This document shows positions 8,696-17,165 of a DNA stretch of 36,479 nt, piece after piece. Origin of the DNA: an uncultured Pelagibacteraceae bacterium (GTDB taxonomy: Bacteria; Pseudomonadota; Alphaproteobacteria; Pelagibacterales; Pelagibacteraceae); the NCBI GenBank assembly GCA_902625825.1, contig CACOCL010000007.1:1-36479 (forward strand). The letters are read 5' to 3'. Position 1 is the first letter of the stretch; the number at the start of each line of letters is the position of its first letter. A program made the position numbers and the translations under genes. A model generated the notes under the pieces. That model had not been told where the DNA came from, did no database searches, and saw nothing but the letters and a program-made list of their open reading frames with translations.

Positions 8696-8858
8696 ATCAA
8701 GTTAAATTCAACTATTATTTCTTGAATTTTAGTAGAAGAATCGCTTGACAGGGTATTCAATTAATAGATCTTTTTGAGAAAAATAAATAAATTTATTCTT
8801 GCAGTAGGCATTAAAAACTTGTTGAATGAGTTTTTACAAAAAATTAAGAGGGGTCTTA
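8696..8858 (+). promoter_or_regulatory. Region between bztD and the xre gene
   Basis: The stretch holds an 8-bp dyad with a 10-nt loop (8704-8729), possibly a weak terminator for bztABCD. A perfect -35 hexamer TTGACA follows at 8745-8750, but no good -10 lies at 16-18 bp; TAGATC at 8765 is 14 bp away. The ribosome-binding site AGAGGGG at 8847-8853 is the strongest in the window and fixes the start of the next gene. No further gene is seen. Confidence 0.35.
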
Positions 8859-9230
8859 ATGGAAGATAATTTTAATAAGCATCTAGGCAATAAGCTCAAG
8901 CTTAGAAGATTAGCTTTAGGTTTAACACAAACAAAAGTCGCAAAAGCAATAAACGTTACATTTCAACAAATTCAAAAATATGAGAAAGGAACCAATGGAG
9001 TAAGTTCAATAAGGTTATTGCAACTTTCAAACTTTCTTAAGGTGCCAATTAATTATTTTTTTGAAGATTTTTCAGAATATTTGGTTAATTTAGAAAAATC
9101 TCAAGAAGGACACATGAATGTTAATTATAATTTTTTGGTAAAATTATACTCTGAGTTGAATGCTGACCAAAAATTAAAGTTTAATAAATCATTACAAGTA
9201 GCGAGTAATAATATTTCTAAAGTTGGGTAG
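8859..9230 (+). CDS. Xre/Cro-family helix-turn-helix regulator
   Basis: A small cytosolic DNA-binding protein of 123 residues. The N-terminal HTH_3 domain is clear: GNKLKLRRLALGLTQTKVA, then the recognition helix VTFQQIQKYEKGTNGVSS and the helix RLLQLSNFLKVPINYFFED. The C-terminal part is short and of unknown role. I chose the ATG at 8859 over the in-frame one at 8826 because AGAGGGG lies 5 nt before it and because the HTH then starts at the usual distance from the N-terminus. Similar stand-alone Xre proteins are common in alphaproteobacteria. The target is unknown; bztABCD upstream or its own promoter are possibilities only. Confidence 0.85.
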   Translation: MEDNFNKHLGNKLKLRRLALGLTQTKVAKAINVTFQQIQKYEKGTNGVSSIRLLQLSNFLKVPINYFFEDFSEYLVNLEKSQEGHMNVNYNFLVKLYSELNADQKLKFNKSLQVASNNISKVG

Positions 9231-9233
9231 TTT

Positions 9234-9309
9234 TGGCTCCTCGGGCAGGACTCGAACCTGCGACCAATTGATTAACAGTCAACTGCTCTACCAACTGAGC
9301 TACCGAGGA
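9234..9309 (-). tRNA. tRNA-Asn (anticodon GTT)
   Basis: On the minus strand, a 76-nt cloverleaf with encoded CCA: acceptor TCCTCGG/CCGAGGA, discriminator G, a D arm with AGCTCAGTTGGTAGAGC, an anticodon loop CTGTTAA giving GTT, and a T arm GCAGG-TTCGAGT-CCTGC. It lies 50 nt downstream of tRNA-Cys on the same strand and is probably co-transcribed with it. An 8-bp inverted repeat (9220-9227 and 9320-9327) flanks it. Confidence 0.97.
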
Positions 9310-9359
9310 ATATAAAAATCCCAACTTACTTTTTTTTTATACTAATACAAGAATTTTTT

Positions 9360-9433
9360 TGGAGGCAACGCCCGGAATCGAACCGGGATACAAGGATTTG
9401 CAATCCTCTGCGTAACCATTCCGCCACGTTGCC
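9360..9433 (-). tRNA. tRNA-Cys (anticodon GCA)
   Basis: On the minus strand, a 74-nt cloverleaf with encoded CCA: acceptor GGCAACG/CGTTGCC, discriminator T, and an anticodon stem GAGGA/TCCTT (one G-T wobble) enclosing TTGCAAA, hence GCA. The T arm CCCGG-TTCGATT-CCGGG is perfect. The U73 discriminator is the classic identity element of tRNA-Cys. Confidence 0.97.
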
Positions 9434-9553
9434 ATATGTTTTAGTAGATAGCTACAAGGAGTTTTATATAAAATATTTGTAATTAGTCTATTAAATAACG
9501 TTCTAATTTGATTATTGTTAATTTAAATTATTAAATTATAAACTAAGTAATCC
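9434..9553. promoter_or_regulatory. Divergent spacer: tRNA-Cys promoter (-) and valS upstream region (+)
   Basis: On the minus strand TAGACT (9485-9490) and TATAAA (9463-9468), 16 bp apart, could start the tRNA-Cys/tRNA-Asn transcript about 22 nt before the mature 5' end. Toward valS the sequence is almost pure A+T and I cannot pick a convincing promoter or ribosome-binding site. No T-box-like structure was recognised upstream of this synthetase gene. Confidence 0.35.
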
Positions 9554-12181
9554 ATGAATAGTGATAAATATATACATTCTGAAGTAGAGGATAATATTTA
9601 TTCTTATTGGGAGAAAAACAAATTATTTAAGCCAAAAAAAAATTCAAAAAAATATTCAATTGTGATTCCGCCTCCTAATGTAACGGGAAGCTTACATATG
9701 GGTCATGCTTTGAATAATTCTATCCAAGATCTTTTAATCAGATATTATAGGATGAATAATTACGAAACTCTATGGCAACCAGGAACAGATCACGCTGGTA
9801 TTGCGACACAAGCTCTTGTTGAAAAAAAATTAGAAAAGGAAAATTTAAACAAAAATGATCTAGGAAGAGAAAAATTTATAGAGAAAGTGTGGGAGTGGAA
9901 AAATCAGTATGGAGATATAATTATAAATCAACTCAAAAAACTTGGGTGTTCGTGTGATTGGTCTAGAAATGCTTTTACTATGGATGAGAATCTATCAAAA
10001 TCTGTAATTAAAGTTTTTGTTGAATTACATAAAAAAAAACTAATTTATAAAGCAGAAAAATTAGTAAATTGGGACACAGTTTTAAAAACAGCAATCTCTG
10101 ATTTAGAAGTCGATCAAAGAGAAATGAACTCAAAATTATACTATATAAAATACCCTATAGATAATTCTAAAGATTTCATAACTATTGCAACCACTAGACC
10201 TGAAACAATGCTGGGAGATACAGCGATTGCAGTAAATCCAAAAGATAAACGATTTAAAATATTTGTAGGTAAAACTGTTACTATTCCTATAGTTGGCAGA
10301 AAGATAAAGATCATAAAAGATGATTATGCTGATCCAGAACAAGGTACAGGTGCATTAAAGATAACTCCAGCTCATGATTTTAATGACTATGAAGTTGGTC
10401 AAAGAAATAAGTTAGATATTATAAATGTATTTACTGAGGAAGGTAAGATTAACAACAATGCACCTAATGATTATATTGGACTAGACAGATTTGAAGCTCG
10501 TAAAAAAATATTAAGTGAATTGAAAGAAAAAGAATATTTTGTCAAAGAAGAAAATATAAAAAATAAAGTACCATATGGAGATAGATCAAATTCAGTTATT
10601 GAGCCTTTCTTAACTGAGCAATGGTTTGTAAATGCAAAAAAATTATCTATTAAAGCAAAACAAATTGTTAAATCTAAAAAAACAAATTTCTTTCCAGAAA
10701 ATTGGTCTAAAACTTATTTTCAATGGATGAATAACATCGAACCATGGTGTATTTCTAGACAGCTTTGGTGGGGACATCAAATACCAGCTTGGTATGGACC
10801 AGATAAAAAAATATTTGTTGCAACTAATGAGTTAGATGCAAAAAAACAAGCAAAAAAATTTTATAAAAAAGAAGTTAAAATAATAAGAGATCCGGATGTT
10901 TTAGACACTTGGTTTTCATCTGGTTTATGGCCCTTTGCAACTTTAGGTTGGCCAGATAAAAAAGATTTTGTTAAAAAATTTTATCCCACAACAGTTTTAG
11001 TCACCGGTTTTGATATCATCTTTTTTTGGGTAGCAAGAATGATGATGTTTGGAATGGAGTTTTTAAATAAAGAACCATTCAAAGATATTTATGTTCATGC
11101 TTTAGTAAGAGATGAAAAAGGACAAAAAATGTCTAAGTCTAAAGGTAATGTAATTGACCCATTAGATTTAATTGAAAAATATAGTGCAGATGCACTAAGA
11201 TTTACTCTTCTTTCAATGGCATCTCCAGGTACAGATGTTAAGCTTTCAGAAGATAGAGTAAAAGGTTACAGAAATTTTTTAAATAAATTATGGAATGCTA
11301 ATAATTTTTTAATTACCAATAAATGTAATTTCAATAAAACGGATAAAACACCCAAAACATCTCTAAACATCAACAAATGGATCTATTCTGAGCTAATTCA
11401 AACTAAAGATACAATTGAAAGAAATCTTAAAGAATATCGATTTGATGAAGCTGCAAAAAATGCCTATCAGTTTGCTTGGCACTCCTATTGTGATTGGTAC
11501 ATTGAACTTTCAAAAACTATTTTATTTTCTAAAGATGAAAAAGCAAAAAAAGAAGTTAAAGACGTATCTGCTTATATATTTAAACAAATACTTATTATTC
11601 TTCATCCATTTATTCCATTCGTTACTGAAAAAATTTGGTTAAAAAATAGTTTTGATAAATCGAACAAGAATTTTCTTATGTATGCAAATTGGCCGGCAGG
11701 AAAAGTGAAGAAAGACAAATCCATGAAAGATGTAGAAAAAATCATAAATGTCATTTCTGAGCTAAGGTCTTTTAAAAATGAGCTAAATGTTAGCCCGGGT
11801 TCATTTGTTGATATTTCAATGAATAAAATTGCCAAAAAAAACAAATTATTAATGACTAACAATGAAATAATTTTCAAAAAACTTGGTCGTATCAATAATT
11901 TCTTTGATAAAGATCAAGAAAAACCCTCAGCTACTCTGGTAATTTCAGGCGATATATTTAAGATTTATTTTGATGAAAATGTTGATCTAAATCTTATCAA
12001 AGAGAACTTGGTTAAAAGACAGAACAAATATCAGGAAGAAATGGACAAGATATCTCAGCGATTATCAAATAAAGGATTTACAGATAGAGCTCCAAAAAAT
12101 ATTGTTGAACAAGAAAAAACTAACTATAGTAATTTAAAAAATGATATCAAAAAAATATCATTGACTATTGAAAGTTTATAA
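9554..12181 (+). CDS. valS: Valine--tRNA ligase
   Basis: A class Ia aminoacyl-tRNA synthetase that charges tRNA-Val with valine and edits mischarged threonine; 875 residues, within the normal range. The HIGH motif is HMGH (48-51) after PPPNVTGSL, and KMSKS is at 525-529 after DEKGQ. The CP1 editing domain shows [17 protein letters not shown] and [32 protein letters not shown] and [13 protein letters not shown] are typical of ValS rather than IleS or LeuS. The C-terminus ends in the charged coiled-coil arm (about 805-875). The gene ends in TAATG shared with ilvD. Confidence 0.97.
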   Translation: MNSDKYIHSEVEDNIYSYWEKNKLFKPKKNSKKYSIVIPPPNVTGSLHMGHALNNSIQDLLIRYYRMNNYETLWQPGTDHAGIATQALVEKKLEKENLNKNDLGREKFIEKVWEWKNQYGDIIINQLKKLGCSCDWSRNAFTMDENLSKSVIKVFVELHKKKLIYKAEKLVNWDTVLKTAISDLEVDQREMNSKLYYIKYPIDNSKDFITIATTRPETMLGDTAIAVNPKDKRFKIFVGKTVTIPIVGRKIKIIKDDYADPEQGTGALKITPAHDFNDYEVGQRNKLDIINVFTEEGKINNNAPNDYIGLDRFEARKKILSELKEKEYFVKEENIKNKVPYGDRSNSVIEPFLTEQWFVNAKKLSIKAKQIVKSKKTNFFPENWSKTYFQWMNNIEPWCISRQLWWGHQIPAWYGPDKKIFVATNELDAKKQAKKFYKKEVKIIRDPDVLDTWFSSGLWPFATLGWPDKKDFVKKFYPTTVLVTGFDIIFFWVARMMMFGMEFLNKEPFKDIYVHALVRDEKGQKMSKSKGNVIDPLDLIEKYSADALRFTLLSMASPGTDVKLSEDRVKGYRNFLNKLWNANNFLITNKCNFNKTDKTPKTSLNINKWIYSELIQTKDTIERNLKEYRFDEAAKNAYQFAWHSYCDWYIELSKTILFSKDEKAKKEVKDVSAYIFKQILIILHPFIPFVTEKIWLKNSFDKSNKNFLMYANWPAGKVKKDKSMKDVEKIINVISELRSFKNELNVSPGSFVDISMNKIAKKNKLLMTNNEIIFKKLGRINNFFDKDQEKPSATLVISGDIFKIYFDENVDLNLIKENLVKRQNKYQEEMDKISQRLSNKGFTDRAPKNIVEQEKTNYSNLKNDIKKISLTIESL

Positions 12182-13899
12182 TGCGGAAATTTAATAAGAG
12201 AAAATTACCTAGTAGACATACATCTTTAGGTGCTGATAGGGCGCCACACAGATCTTTTTACTATGCAATGGGTGAAACCGAAAAAGATGTTTCAAAGCCC
12301 TTCGTTGGTGTAGTTTCAACTTGGAATGAAGCTGCTCCGTGTAATATTGCGTTAATGAGACAAGCTCAATCAGTTAAAAAAGGAGTAAGAGCTTCAGGGG
12401 GAACTCCAAGAGAATTTTGTACTATTACAGTTACAGATGGAATTGCAATGGGTCATGAGGGCATGAAATCTTCTTTAATCTCGAGAGAAGTCATAGCTGA
12501 CTCCGCTGAATTGACCGTTCGTGGTCACTGTTACGATGCATTAGTGGGTATTGCAGGTTGTGATAAATCTTTACCCGGATTAATGATGTCAATGGTTCGT
12601 TTAAATGTTCCAAGTGTTTTTATTTATGGTGGTTCAATACTCCCAGGTAAATATAAAGGCAAAGATGTAACAGTGGTTGATGTTTTTGAAGCTGTTGGGA
12701 AACATTCTTCAGGTCAAATGTCAGCAAAAGAATTAAGAAAATTAGAATTAGTTGCTTGTCCTACTGCGGGTGCATGTGGAGGTCAGTTTACAGCAAATAC
12801 AATGGCCTGTGTATCTGAAGCGATTGGATTGGCATTACCATATTCCGCAGGAACACCAGCTCCGTACGAGGAAAGAGACAAATATGCAAAAGCAAGTGGT
12901 AGAATGGTAATGGATCTATTAGCAAAAGGAATTAAACCAAGAGATATCGTTACAAGAAAATCTTTAGAAAATGCAGCAACTATTGTTGCAGCGACAGGTG
13001 GTTCTACAAATGCTGCATTACATTTACCCGCAATTGCTAACGAGGCTGGAATTAAATTTGATTTAATGGATGTTGCAAAAATATTTAAAAAAACTCCTTA
13101 TCTTGCAGACTTAAAACCAGGTGGAAAGTATGTTGCAAAAGATATGTGGCTAGCAGGTGGAGTACCGATGTTATTAAAAACTCTTTATGACGGCGGTTAT
13201 ATTCATGGAAATTGTTTGACTGTAACTGGAAAAACTATGAAAGAAAATTTAAAAGGAATTAAATTTAATCCTAAACAAAAAGTTTTAAGAGCTTTTAATA
13301 GACCTTTGTCACCAGATGGAGGTGTTGTTGGATTAAAAGGTAATTTAGCTCCAGAAGGTGGAATTGTAAAAATTGCAGGTTTAAAAAAATTACAATTTAC
13401 AGGAAGAGCAAGATGTTTTGATAATGAAGAAAGTGCAATGAAAGCAGTTCAAACTAGAAAATATAAAGATGGTGATGTAATCATTATTAGATATGAAGGA
13501 CCAGTGGGTGGCCCTGGTATGAGGGAAATGCTTTCAACAACTGGTGCAATTTATGGTCAAGGAAAAGGAGAAAAGGTCGCTTTAATTACTGATGGAAGAT
13601 TTTCAGGTGCAACTCGTGGCTTTTGTGTTGGTCATGTAGGGCCAGAAGCAGCTTTAGGTGGACCGATTGCTCTATTACGTAATGGCGATGTTATAGATAT
13701 TGATGCTAAGAAAGGAACAATTAATGTCAGATTAAGCAAAGCTGAATTAGCTTCAAGAAAAAGAAAATGGAAAGCTAAAAAATCTGATTTTGGATCAGGA
13801 ACTCTTTGGAAATATGCTCAAACAGTTGGCCCTGCTTATTTAGGTGCACCAACTCATCCTGGTAAGAAAAAAGAAGTAAAGGAATACTCGAAAATTTAA
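12181..13899 (+). CDS. ilvD: Dihydroxy-acid dehydratase
   Basis: IlvD removes water from 2,3-dihydroxy acids in valine, isoleucine and leucine biosynthesis, in the cytosol, with an Fe-S cluster. At 572 residues it is normal for the IlvD/Edd family. The three cluster cysteines are visible: C54 (EAAPCNIAL), C127 (GCDKSLPG) and C199 ([15 protein letters not shown]). [26 protein letters not shown] near the C-terminus is diagnostic, and [12 protein letters not shown] precedes it. Sugar-acid dehydratases of the same superfamily are the alternative, but GCDKSLPG with TAGACGG fits IlvD best. It is less A+T-extreme than its neighbours, consistent with strong expression. It overlaps valS and manC by 1 nt on each side. 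Confidence 0.9.
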   Translation: MRKFNKRKLPSRHTSLGADRAPHRSFYYAMGETEKDVSKPFVGVVSTWNEAAPCNIALMRQAQSVKKGVRASGGTPREFCTITVTDGIAMGHEGMKSSLISREVIADSAELTVRGHCYDALVGIAGCDKSLPGLMMSMVRLNVPSVFIYGGSILPGKYKGKDVTVVDVFEAVGKHSSGQMSAKELRKLELVACPTAGACGGQFTANTMACVSEAIGLALPYSAGTPAPYEERDKYAKASGRMVMDLLAKGIKPRDIVTRKSLENAATIVAATGGSTNAALHLPAIANEAGIKFDLMDVAKIFKKTPYLADLKPGGKYVAKDMWLAGGVPMLLKTLYDGGYIHGNCLTVTGKTMKENLKGIKFNPKQKVLRAFNRPLSPDGGVVGLKGNLAPEGGIVKIAGLKKLQFTGRARCFDNEESAMKAVQTRKYKDGDVIIIRYEGPVGGPGMREMLSTTGAIYGQGKGEKVALITDGRFSGATRGFCVGHVGPEAALGGPIALLRNGDVIDIDAKKGTINVRLSKAELASRKRKWKAKKSDFGSGTLWKYAQTVGPAYLGAPTHPGKKKEVKEYSKI

Positions 13900-15092
13900 T
13901 GAAAATACGCCCAGTTATTTTATGTGGTGGTGCTGGAACACGACTTTGGCCAAAATCGAAAAAACATCAGGCTAAACAATTTATAGATTTTGGCAATTGG
14001 ACTTTATTAGGTAAAACTCTTGAGAGAGTTAAAGCATCAATATTTGATCCTCCAATTATAAGTACAAATACAAAATATTTAAAACAAATTAAACAACACT
14101 TAAAAAAATATAAAATAAGAAAATTCAAGATAGTTTTGGAGCCATCTAAAAGAAATACTGCACCAGCTATATTAAGTACGGCATTAATAAAGGATATTCC
14201 AAATGAACAACCGTTAATGTTTTTAGCAGCTGATCATTTGATAGAAAAGGCTAGCTTGTTTAATAAAGCTATTAAAAAAAATCAAAAGAAACTTACTCAA
14301 AAAAATATTTTTATTTTTGGGATTAAACCAACAATACCCTCTAGTGAGTTTGGTTATTTTTTAACAAGAAAAGGTAAAGTGACTAGATTCATAGAAAAAC
14401 CTCAAGAGGCTAGAGCTAAACAAATAATTAGTAAAAAGGGTTATTGGAATTCTGGAATGTTTTATTTAAGAAAAGACTCAATAATAAATAATTTTAAAAA
14501 ATATCAACCAAATATTTATAGAAATTGCAACAAAGCTGTAACAAAAGCAAAATATAAGAATAATGTTTATTATTTAGATAAAAAATCTTTTACCAAAGCT
14601 ACAGCAAAATCATTTGATTATGCAATATTAGAAAAAACTAAAGATATTAACGCTATCAAATTAGATATACCTTGGTCGGATCTTGGATCTTGGAAAGAAA
14701 TTTGCAAAATGTATGGCAGGAATAAACAAAAATACTTTAAAAAGAAAAATGTATTTTATCGTCCATGGGGTAGATATGTGAACTTATTTAATGGAAAAGA
14801 TTTTTTAATTAAAGAGTTATACGTTAAACCTAAAGGTATTTTAAGTCTCCAGAAACACCACCATAGAGCTGAACACTGGGTAGTTACTCACGGTAAACCA
14901 ATGATTACTTTAAATAAAAAATCTTTTGTTAAAAAACCTGATGAAACTATTTTTATACCTTTAGGAGCTGTTCATAGAATAGCTAACCCTTACAAACAAC
15001 CAGTAAAAATAATTGAAGCGCAGATAGGCTCTATTCTTAAAGAGACAGATATTGTAAGATTTGAGGATGTATATGGGCGAGTTAAAAATTAA
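13899..15092 (+). CDS. manC: Mannose-1-phosphate guanylyltransferase, compact form (ManC/CpsB type)
   Basis: The enzyme makes GDP-mannose from mannose 1-phosphate and GTP. The nucleotidyltransferase signature GGAGTRLWPKSKKHQAKQF starts at residue 10, followed by AADHLIEK, the active-site FIEKP, GYWNSGMFYLRKDS, DYAILEKT and DIPWSDLGSW. A C-terminal type II cupin is present (RPWGRY, then LQKHHHRAEHWVV and IFIPLGAVHRIANP); in bifunctional members this cupin is a phosphomannose isomerase. The length is 397 residues against about 470-480, because the linker between the two domains is reduced to about 22 residues. The start overlaps ilvD by 1 nt. The stop overlaps the sodB stop on the other strand. 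Confidence 0.85.
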   Translation: MKIRPVILCGGAGTRLWPKSKKHQAKQFIDFGNWTLLGKTLERVKASIFDPPIISTNTKYLKQIKQHLKKYKIRKFKIVLEPSKRNTAPAILSTALIKDIPNEQPLMFLAADHLIEKASLFNKAIKKNQKKLTQKNIFIFGIKPTIPSSEFGYFLTRKGKVTRFIEKPQEARAKQIISKKGYWNSGMFYLRKDSIINNFKKYQPNIYRNCNKAVTKAKYKNNVYYLDKKSFTKATAKSFDYAILEKTKDINAIKLDIPWSDLGSWKEICKMYGRNKQKYFKKKNVFYRPWGRYVNLFNGKDFLIKELYVKPKGILSLQKHHHRAEHWVVTHGKPMITLNKKSFVKKPDETIFIPLGAVHRIANPYKQPVKIIEAQIGSILKETDIVRFEDVYGRVKN

Positions 15093-15682
15093 TCTAAAAG
15101 AGATTCTACGTATTCCCAATTAATTAATTTTTCTACAAAGTTATTTAAGTACTCAGGTCTTCTATTCTTGTAATCAATGTAATATGAGTGTTCCCAAACA
15201 TCACAACCTAAAATTGGCTTCATGTTTTCTATTAAAGGATTTGCTGCATTGGCAGTTTTAGTTACAACTAATTTGCCATTGTTAATTGACAACCAACACC
15301 AACCTGAACCAAATTGTGTTGTTCCAGCTTGGATAAAATCTTTTTTAAATTGTTCAATACTACCCAAATCATCAACAATTCTTTTTTCCAATTTAGGAGG
15401 TATTTTTCCACCACCACTTGGCTTCATACATTTCCAAAACAGATTATGGTTCCAGTGTTGACTAGCATTATTGAAAATTCCTGCTTTTGCTTTATCCTTT
15501 GAGCTATCAATAATTATTTCTTCTAAAGATTTATCAGCCATATCGGTGTCTTTTATAAAATTGTTTAAATTTGTTATGTATGTTTGATGGTGTTTTCCAT
15601 GATGTAAATCAAGCGTTTCCTCAGACATTATTGGAGATAAAGCACTATTAGCATAGTCTAATTTTGGTAGTTCAAAAGCCAT
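15089..15682 (-). CDS. sodB: Superoxide dismutase [Fe]
   Basis: This cytosolic enzyme converts superoxide to peroxide and oxygen; 197 residues, normal for SodB. Metal ligands are visible in HHGKHHQTY, in NNASQHWNHNLFW, and in DVWEHSYYIDY (Asp and His). The Gln in NASQHWNH is the position that distinguishes Fe-type from Mn-type (Gly there, Gln elsewhere), so iron is most likely; FGSGWCWL is also Fe-type. I chose the ATG at 15682 (MAFELPKLDYA) because family proteins start there; the frame is open upstream to 15778 but that part reads as promoter. A good promoter with almost no leader precedes it. Confidence 0.95.
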   Translation of the reverse strand: MAFELPKLDYANSALSPIMSEETLDLHHGKHHQTYITNLNNFIKDTDMADKSLEEIIIDSSKDKAKAGIFNNASQHWNHNLFWKCMKPSGGGKIPPKLEKRIVDDLGSIEQFKKDFIQAGTTQFGSGWCWLSINNGKLVVTKTANAANPLIENMKPILGCDVWEHSYYIDYKNRRPEYLNNFVEKLINWEYVESLLD

Positions 15683-15688
15683 ATAGTT

Positions 15689-15718
15689 TTTATACCTATT
15701 TATATCAACAAAAGTCAA
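15689..15718 (-). promoter_or_regulatory. Candidate sodB promoter, near-leaderless
   Basis: On the minus strand TTGACT (15713-15718) and TATAAA (15689-15694) are 18 bp apart, one of the best sigma-70 matches in the window. Transcription would start within a few bases of the sodB ATG at 15682, so the mRNA would be leaderless or nearly so. Confidence 0.55.
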
Positions 15719-15735
15719 ATTAAAAATTATTCGCC

Positions 15736-15753
15736 CGTGTATAATTATACACG
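15736..15753. promoter_or_regulatory. 18-bp perfect palindrome upstream of sodB
   Basis: CGTGTATAATTATACACG reads identically on both strands. Its centre is about 62 bp upstream of the predicted sodB start site and 18 bp before the -35, the spacing of a class I activator site. It also holds TATAAT on both strands. No T-run follows it on the minus strand, so it is not a typical terminator of the upstream permease gene. The binding protein is unknown. Confidence 0.5.
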
Positions 15754-15768
15754 ACCAAATAAATAGAT

Positions 15769-16734
15769 TTAAAACCAATTATTTGGAATAATTATGTAGT
15801 GAATTGCTAAAACAATTCCAACTGAAACACTTAATCCAAAGATCATTTTAAGAAAGTCTTTACCAATTAATGGGAAGACATACTTAAATTTATAATCTTT
15901 GTTCATTGTTGAAATCGCAAGTTCTCTACCACATAATAAACCAACAAAAACCCATGTGGTTGACATAGGTAAATCATTAAGTTCTTTAAAGTAGAATAAG
16001 ACACCAGCATAAATTACGTTGATAATTGTAGCTGATCTTGCATATCTAGTTCCAGTTTTTTCTAAAACTACAGTTTGTATTCGTCCACCTTGAATATAGA
16101 AGATGTAAAATAGCAAAGCTGTAAAATATCCCATTACAGTTAGCAGAATTGTTATATCCAGTTGTCTTGGAAGATATACAGCAATGTTTGCTACATCATG
16201 AGATAACCAAACCCACCATAGCCAACCTGAAGTGACCCATACTGAGTTTCTCCAAAAGCCTATATACTTTTCATCAACTTCATCTAATTTTTCATTGATA
16301 AATTTTGATACAACAATCCAAGCAATATAAGCGACCATTGCTGCTAAACCATAACCAACTACACTTTTTAATAGCATTTTTTCAAGCACAACTGTTGAAG
16401 CAAACGCTGAAAGAACTAAAAAGGTTGTGGATACAGGTATACCAACTCTTGTTAATATTAAGAGTATTGCAGGCGCTACTGCATGATACCATTGAATTTC
16501 TTGATAAGGTATTCTAGTTAATCTTCCATATGAAATATCACCATCATACGCATACCATCCCCATGCTAAAGCTAAAATCATGACACTAGAAGCTGATCCT
16601 GCAAGTATGTACCATTTGAACCACTTCTTTTTTGAAGCTATAAATGTACCTAGTGTTTGAATTGAGTCGTTAGCGATTACGCTATAACCGGCAAGGGCGA
16701 AGCCTATAACCGTATAAATTAAAGTCATTTCCAT
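15769..16734 (-). CDS. PiT-like inorganic ion (phosphate?) permease
   Basis: A 321-residue integral membrane protein with about nine to ten hydrophobic segments. The PiT (PF01384-like) duplicated signature is visible: IANDSIQTLGTFIAS near the N-terminus and SHDVANIAVYLPR in the second half, plus the repeated GIPVSTTFLVLSAF and DLPMSTTWVFVG segments. PiT proteins co-transport phosphate with H+ or Na+. The match is divergent: the first signature has NDSIQ where classic PitA has NDxxN/A, and there is no large central loop, so phosphate as substrate is an inference. The ATG at 16734 is set by GGAG 7 nt before it. sodB is downstream on the same strand, and no pho genes are nearby. Confidence 0.7.
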   Translation of the reverse strand: MEMTLIYTVIGFALAGYSVIANDSIQTLGTFIASKKKWFKWYILAGSASSVMILALAWGWYAYDGDISYGRLTRIPYQEIQWYHAVAPAILLILTRVGIPVSTTFLVLSAFASTVVLEKMLLKSVVGYGLAAMVAYIAWIVVSKFINEKLDEVDEKYIGFWRNSVWVTSGWLWWVWLSHDVANIAVYLPRQLDITILLTVMGYFTALLFYIFYIQGGRIQTVVLEKTGTRYARSATIINVIYAGVLFYFKELNDLPMSTTWVFVGLLCGRELAISTMNKDYKFKYVFPLIGKDFLKMIFGLSVSVGIVLAIHYIIIPNNWF

Positions 16735-16899
16735 TCTTTATCTCCTTTATATTATTGTTTTCGGTTCCTATCGATTCATGACTTAAGGAGTATGTAATCT
16801 GAGACGGAAAATAATTCTACATGTAAATTTATTGATTTAAGAATTTGGGGAGGGATTCGTCAACTTCTAAACTAATTAAAATTAAAGTCTACTTTAAAA
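16735..16899 (-). promoter_or_regulatory. Leader and candidate promoter of the PiT-like gene
   Basis: On the minus strand TTGACG (16858-16863) and TTAAAT (16835-16840), 17 bp apart, could start a transcript with a leader of about 94 nt. The leader includes an imperfect dyad (GATTCAT...ATGTAATC on the + strand, about 16775-16800) and GGAG before the ATG. No Pho box was recognised. An A+T-only dyad (TTAAAG TCTA CTTTAA, 16882-16897) lies just after the 73-aa gene and may act as a weak terminator for it. Confidence 0.35.
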
Positions 16900-17121
16900 T
16901 TAAAATACAACTTTATAAATACCAATGATAAATAGTGGTATCTGTAATCCAAAATTAGTAAGGATCGCCTTATCTTTGCTAATGAATCCAGCGATAGTCC
17001 ATCCAACAACTCCTAATCCATGAAAATAAATATTTAAAGGATATATATTTAGGTTTGTTAATAGAATACCAACTAAAACTAGAAATGTGCTTATCCATTT
17101 AAGATATTTCTTAATAAACAT
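16900..17121 (-). CDS. Small two- to three-span membrane protein, unknown function
   Basis: A protein of 73 residues with two clear hydrophobic helices (about 9-27 and 34-47) and a third at 58-71. It contains LNIYPLNIYFHGLGVVGW and ISKDKAILTNF. I recall similar small proteins in marine proteobacteria but cannot name a function. GAAAGG lies about 8 nt before the ATG. The gene starts 44 nt after zur on the same strand, so it may be the last gene of znuC-znuB-zur, which would place it under zinc control; this is context only. Confidence 0.7.
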   Translation of the reverse strand: MFIKKYLKWISTFLVLVGILLTNLNIYPLNIYFHGLGVVGWTIAGFISKDKAILTNFGLQIPLFIIGIYKVVF

Positions 17122-17165
17122 ACGTTTTCCTTTCAGCTTGTTTTATTTAGTTTTTAGATAATAAC

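Noticed and set aside
8826-8858. Upstream ATG for the Xre regulator
   Set aside because: There is no ribosome-binding site before it, while AGAGGGG stands 5 nt before the ATG at 8859.
9434-9553. T-box or similar tRNA-sensing leader upstream of valS
   Set aside because: No T-box sequence, specifier loop or terminator/antiterminator pair was seen; T-boxes are also not expected in alphaproteobacteria.
15222-15502. Plus-strand open frames inside sodB
   Set aside because: They are antisense to a well-conserved enzyme and show no recognisable domain.
15683-15778. N-terminal extension of sodB giving 229 residues
   Set aside because: The extra 32 residues read through a good promoter and part of a palindrome, and SodB proteins begin at MAFELP.
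16740-16800. Pho box or riboswitch upstream of the PiT-like gene
   Set aside because: No CTGTCAT-type direct repeats and no recognisable aptamer; only an imperfect dyad is present.
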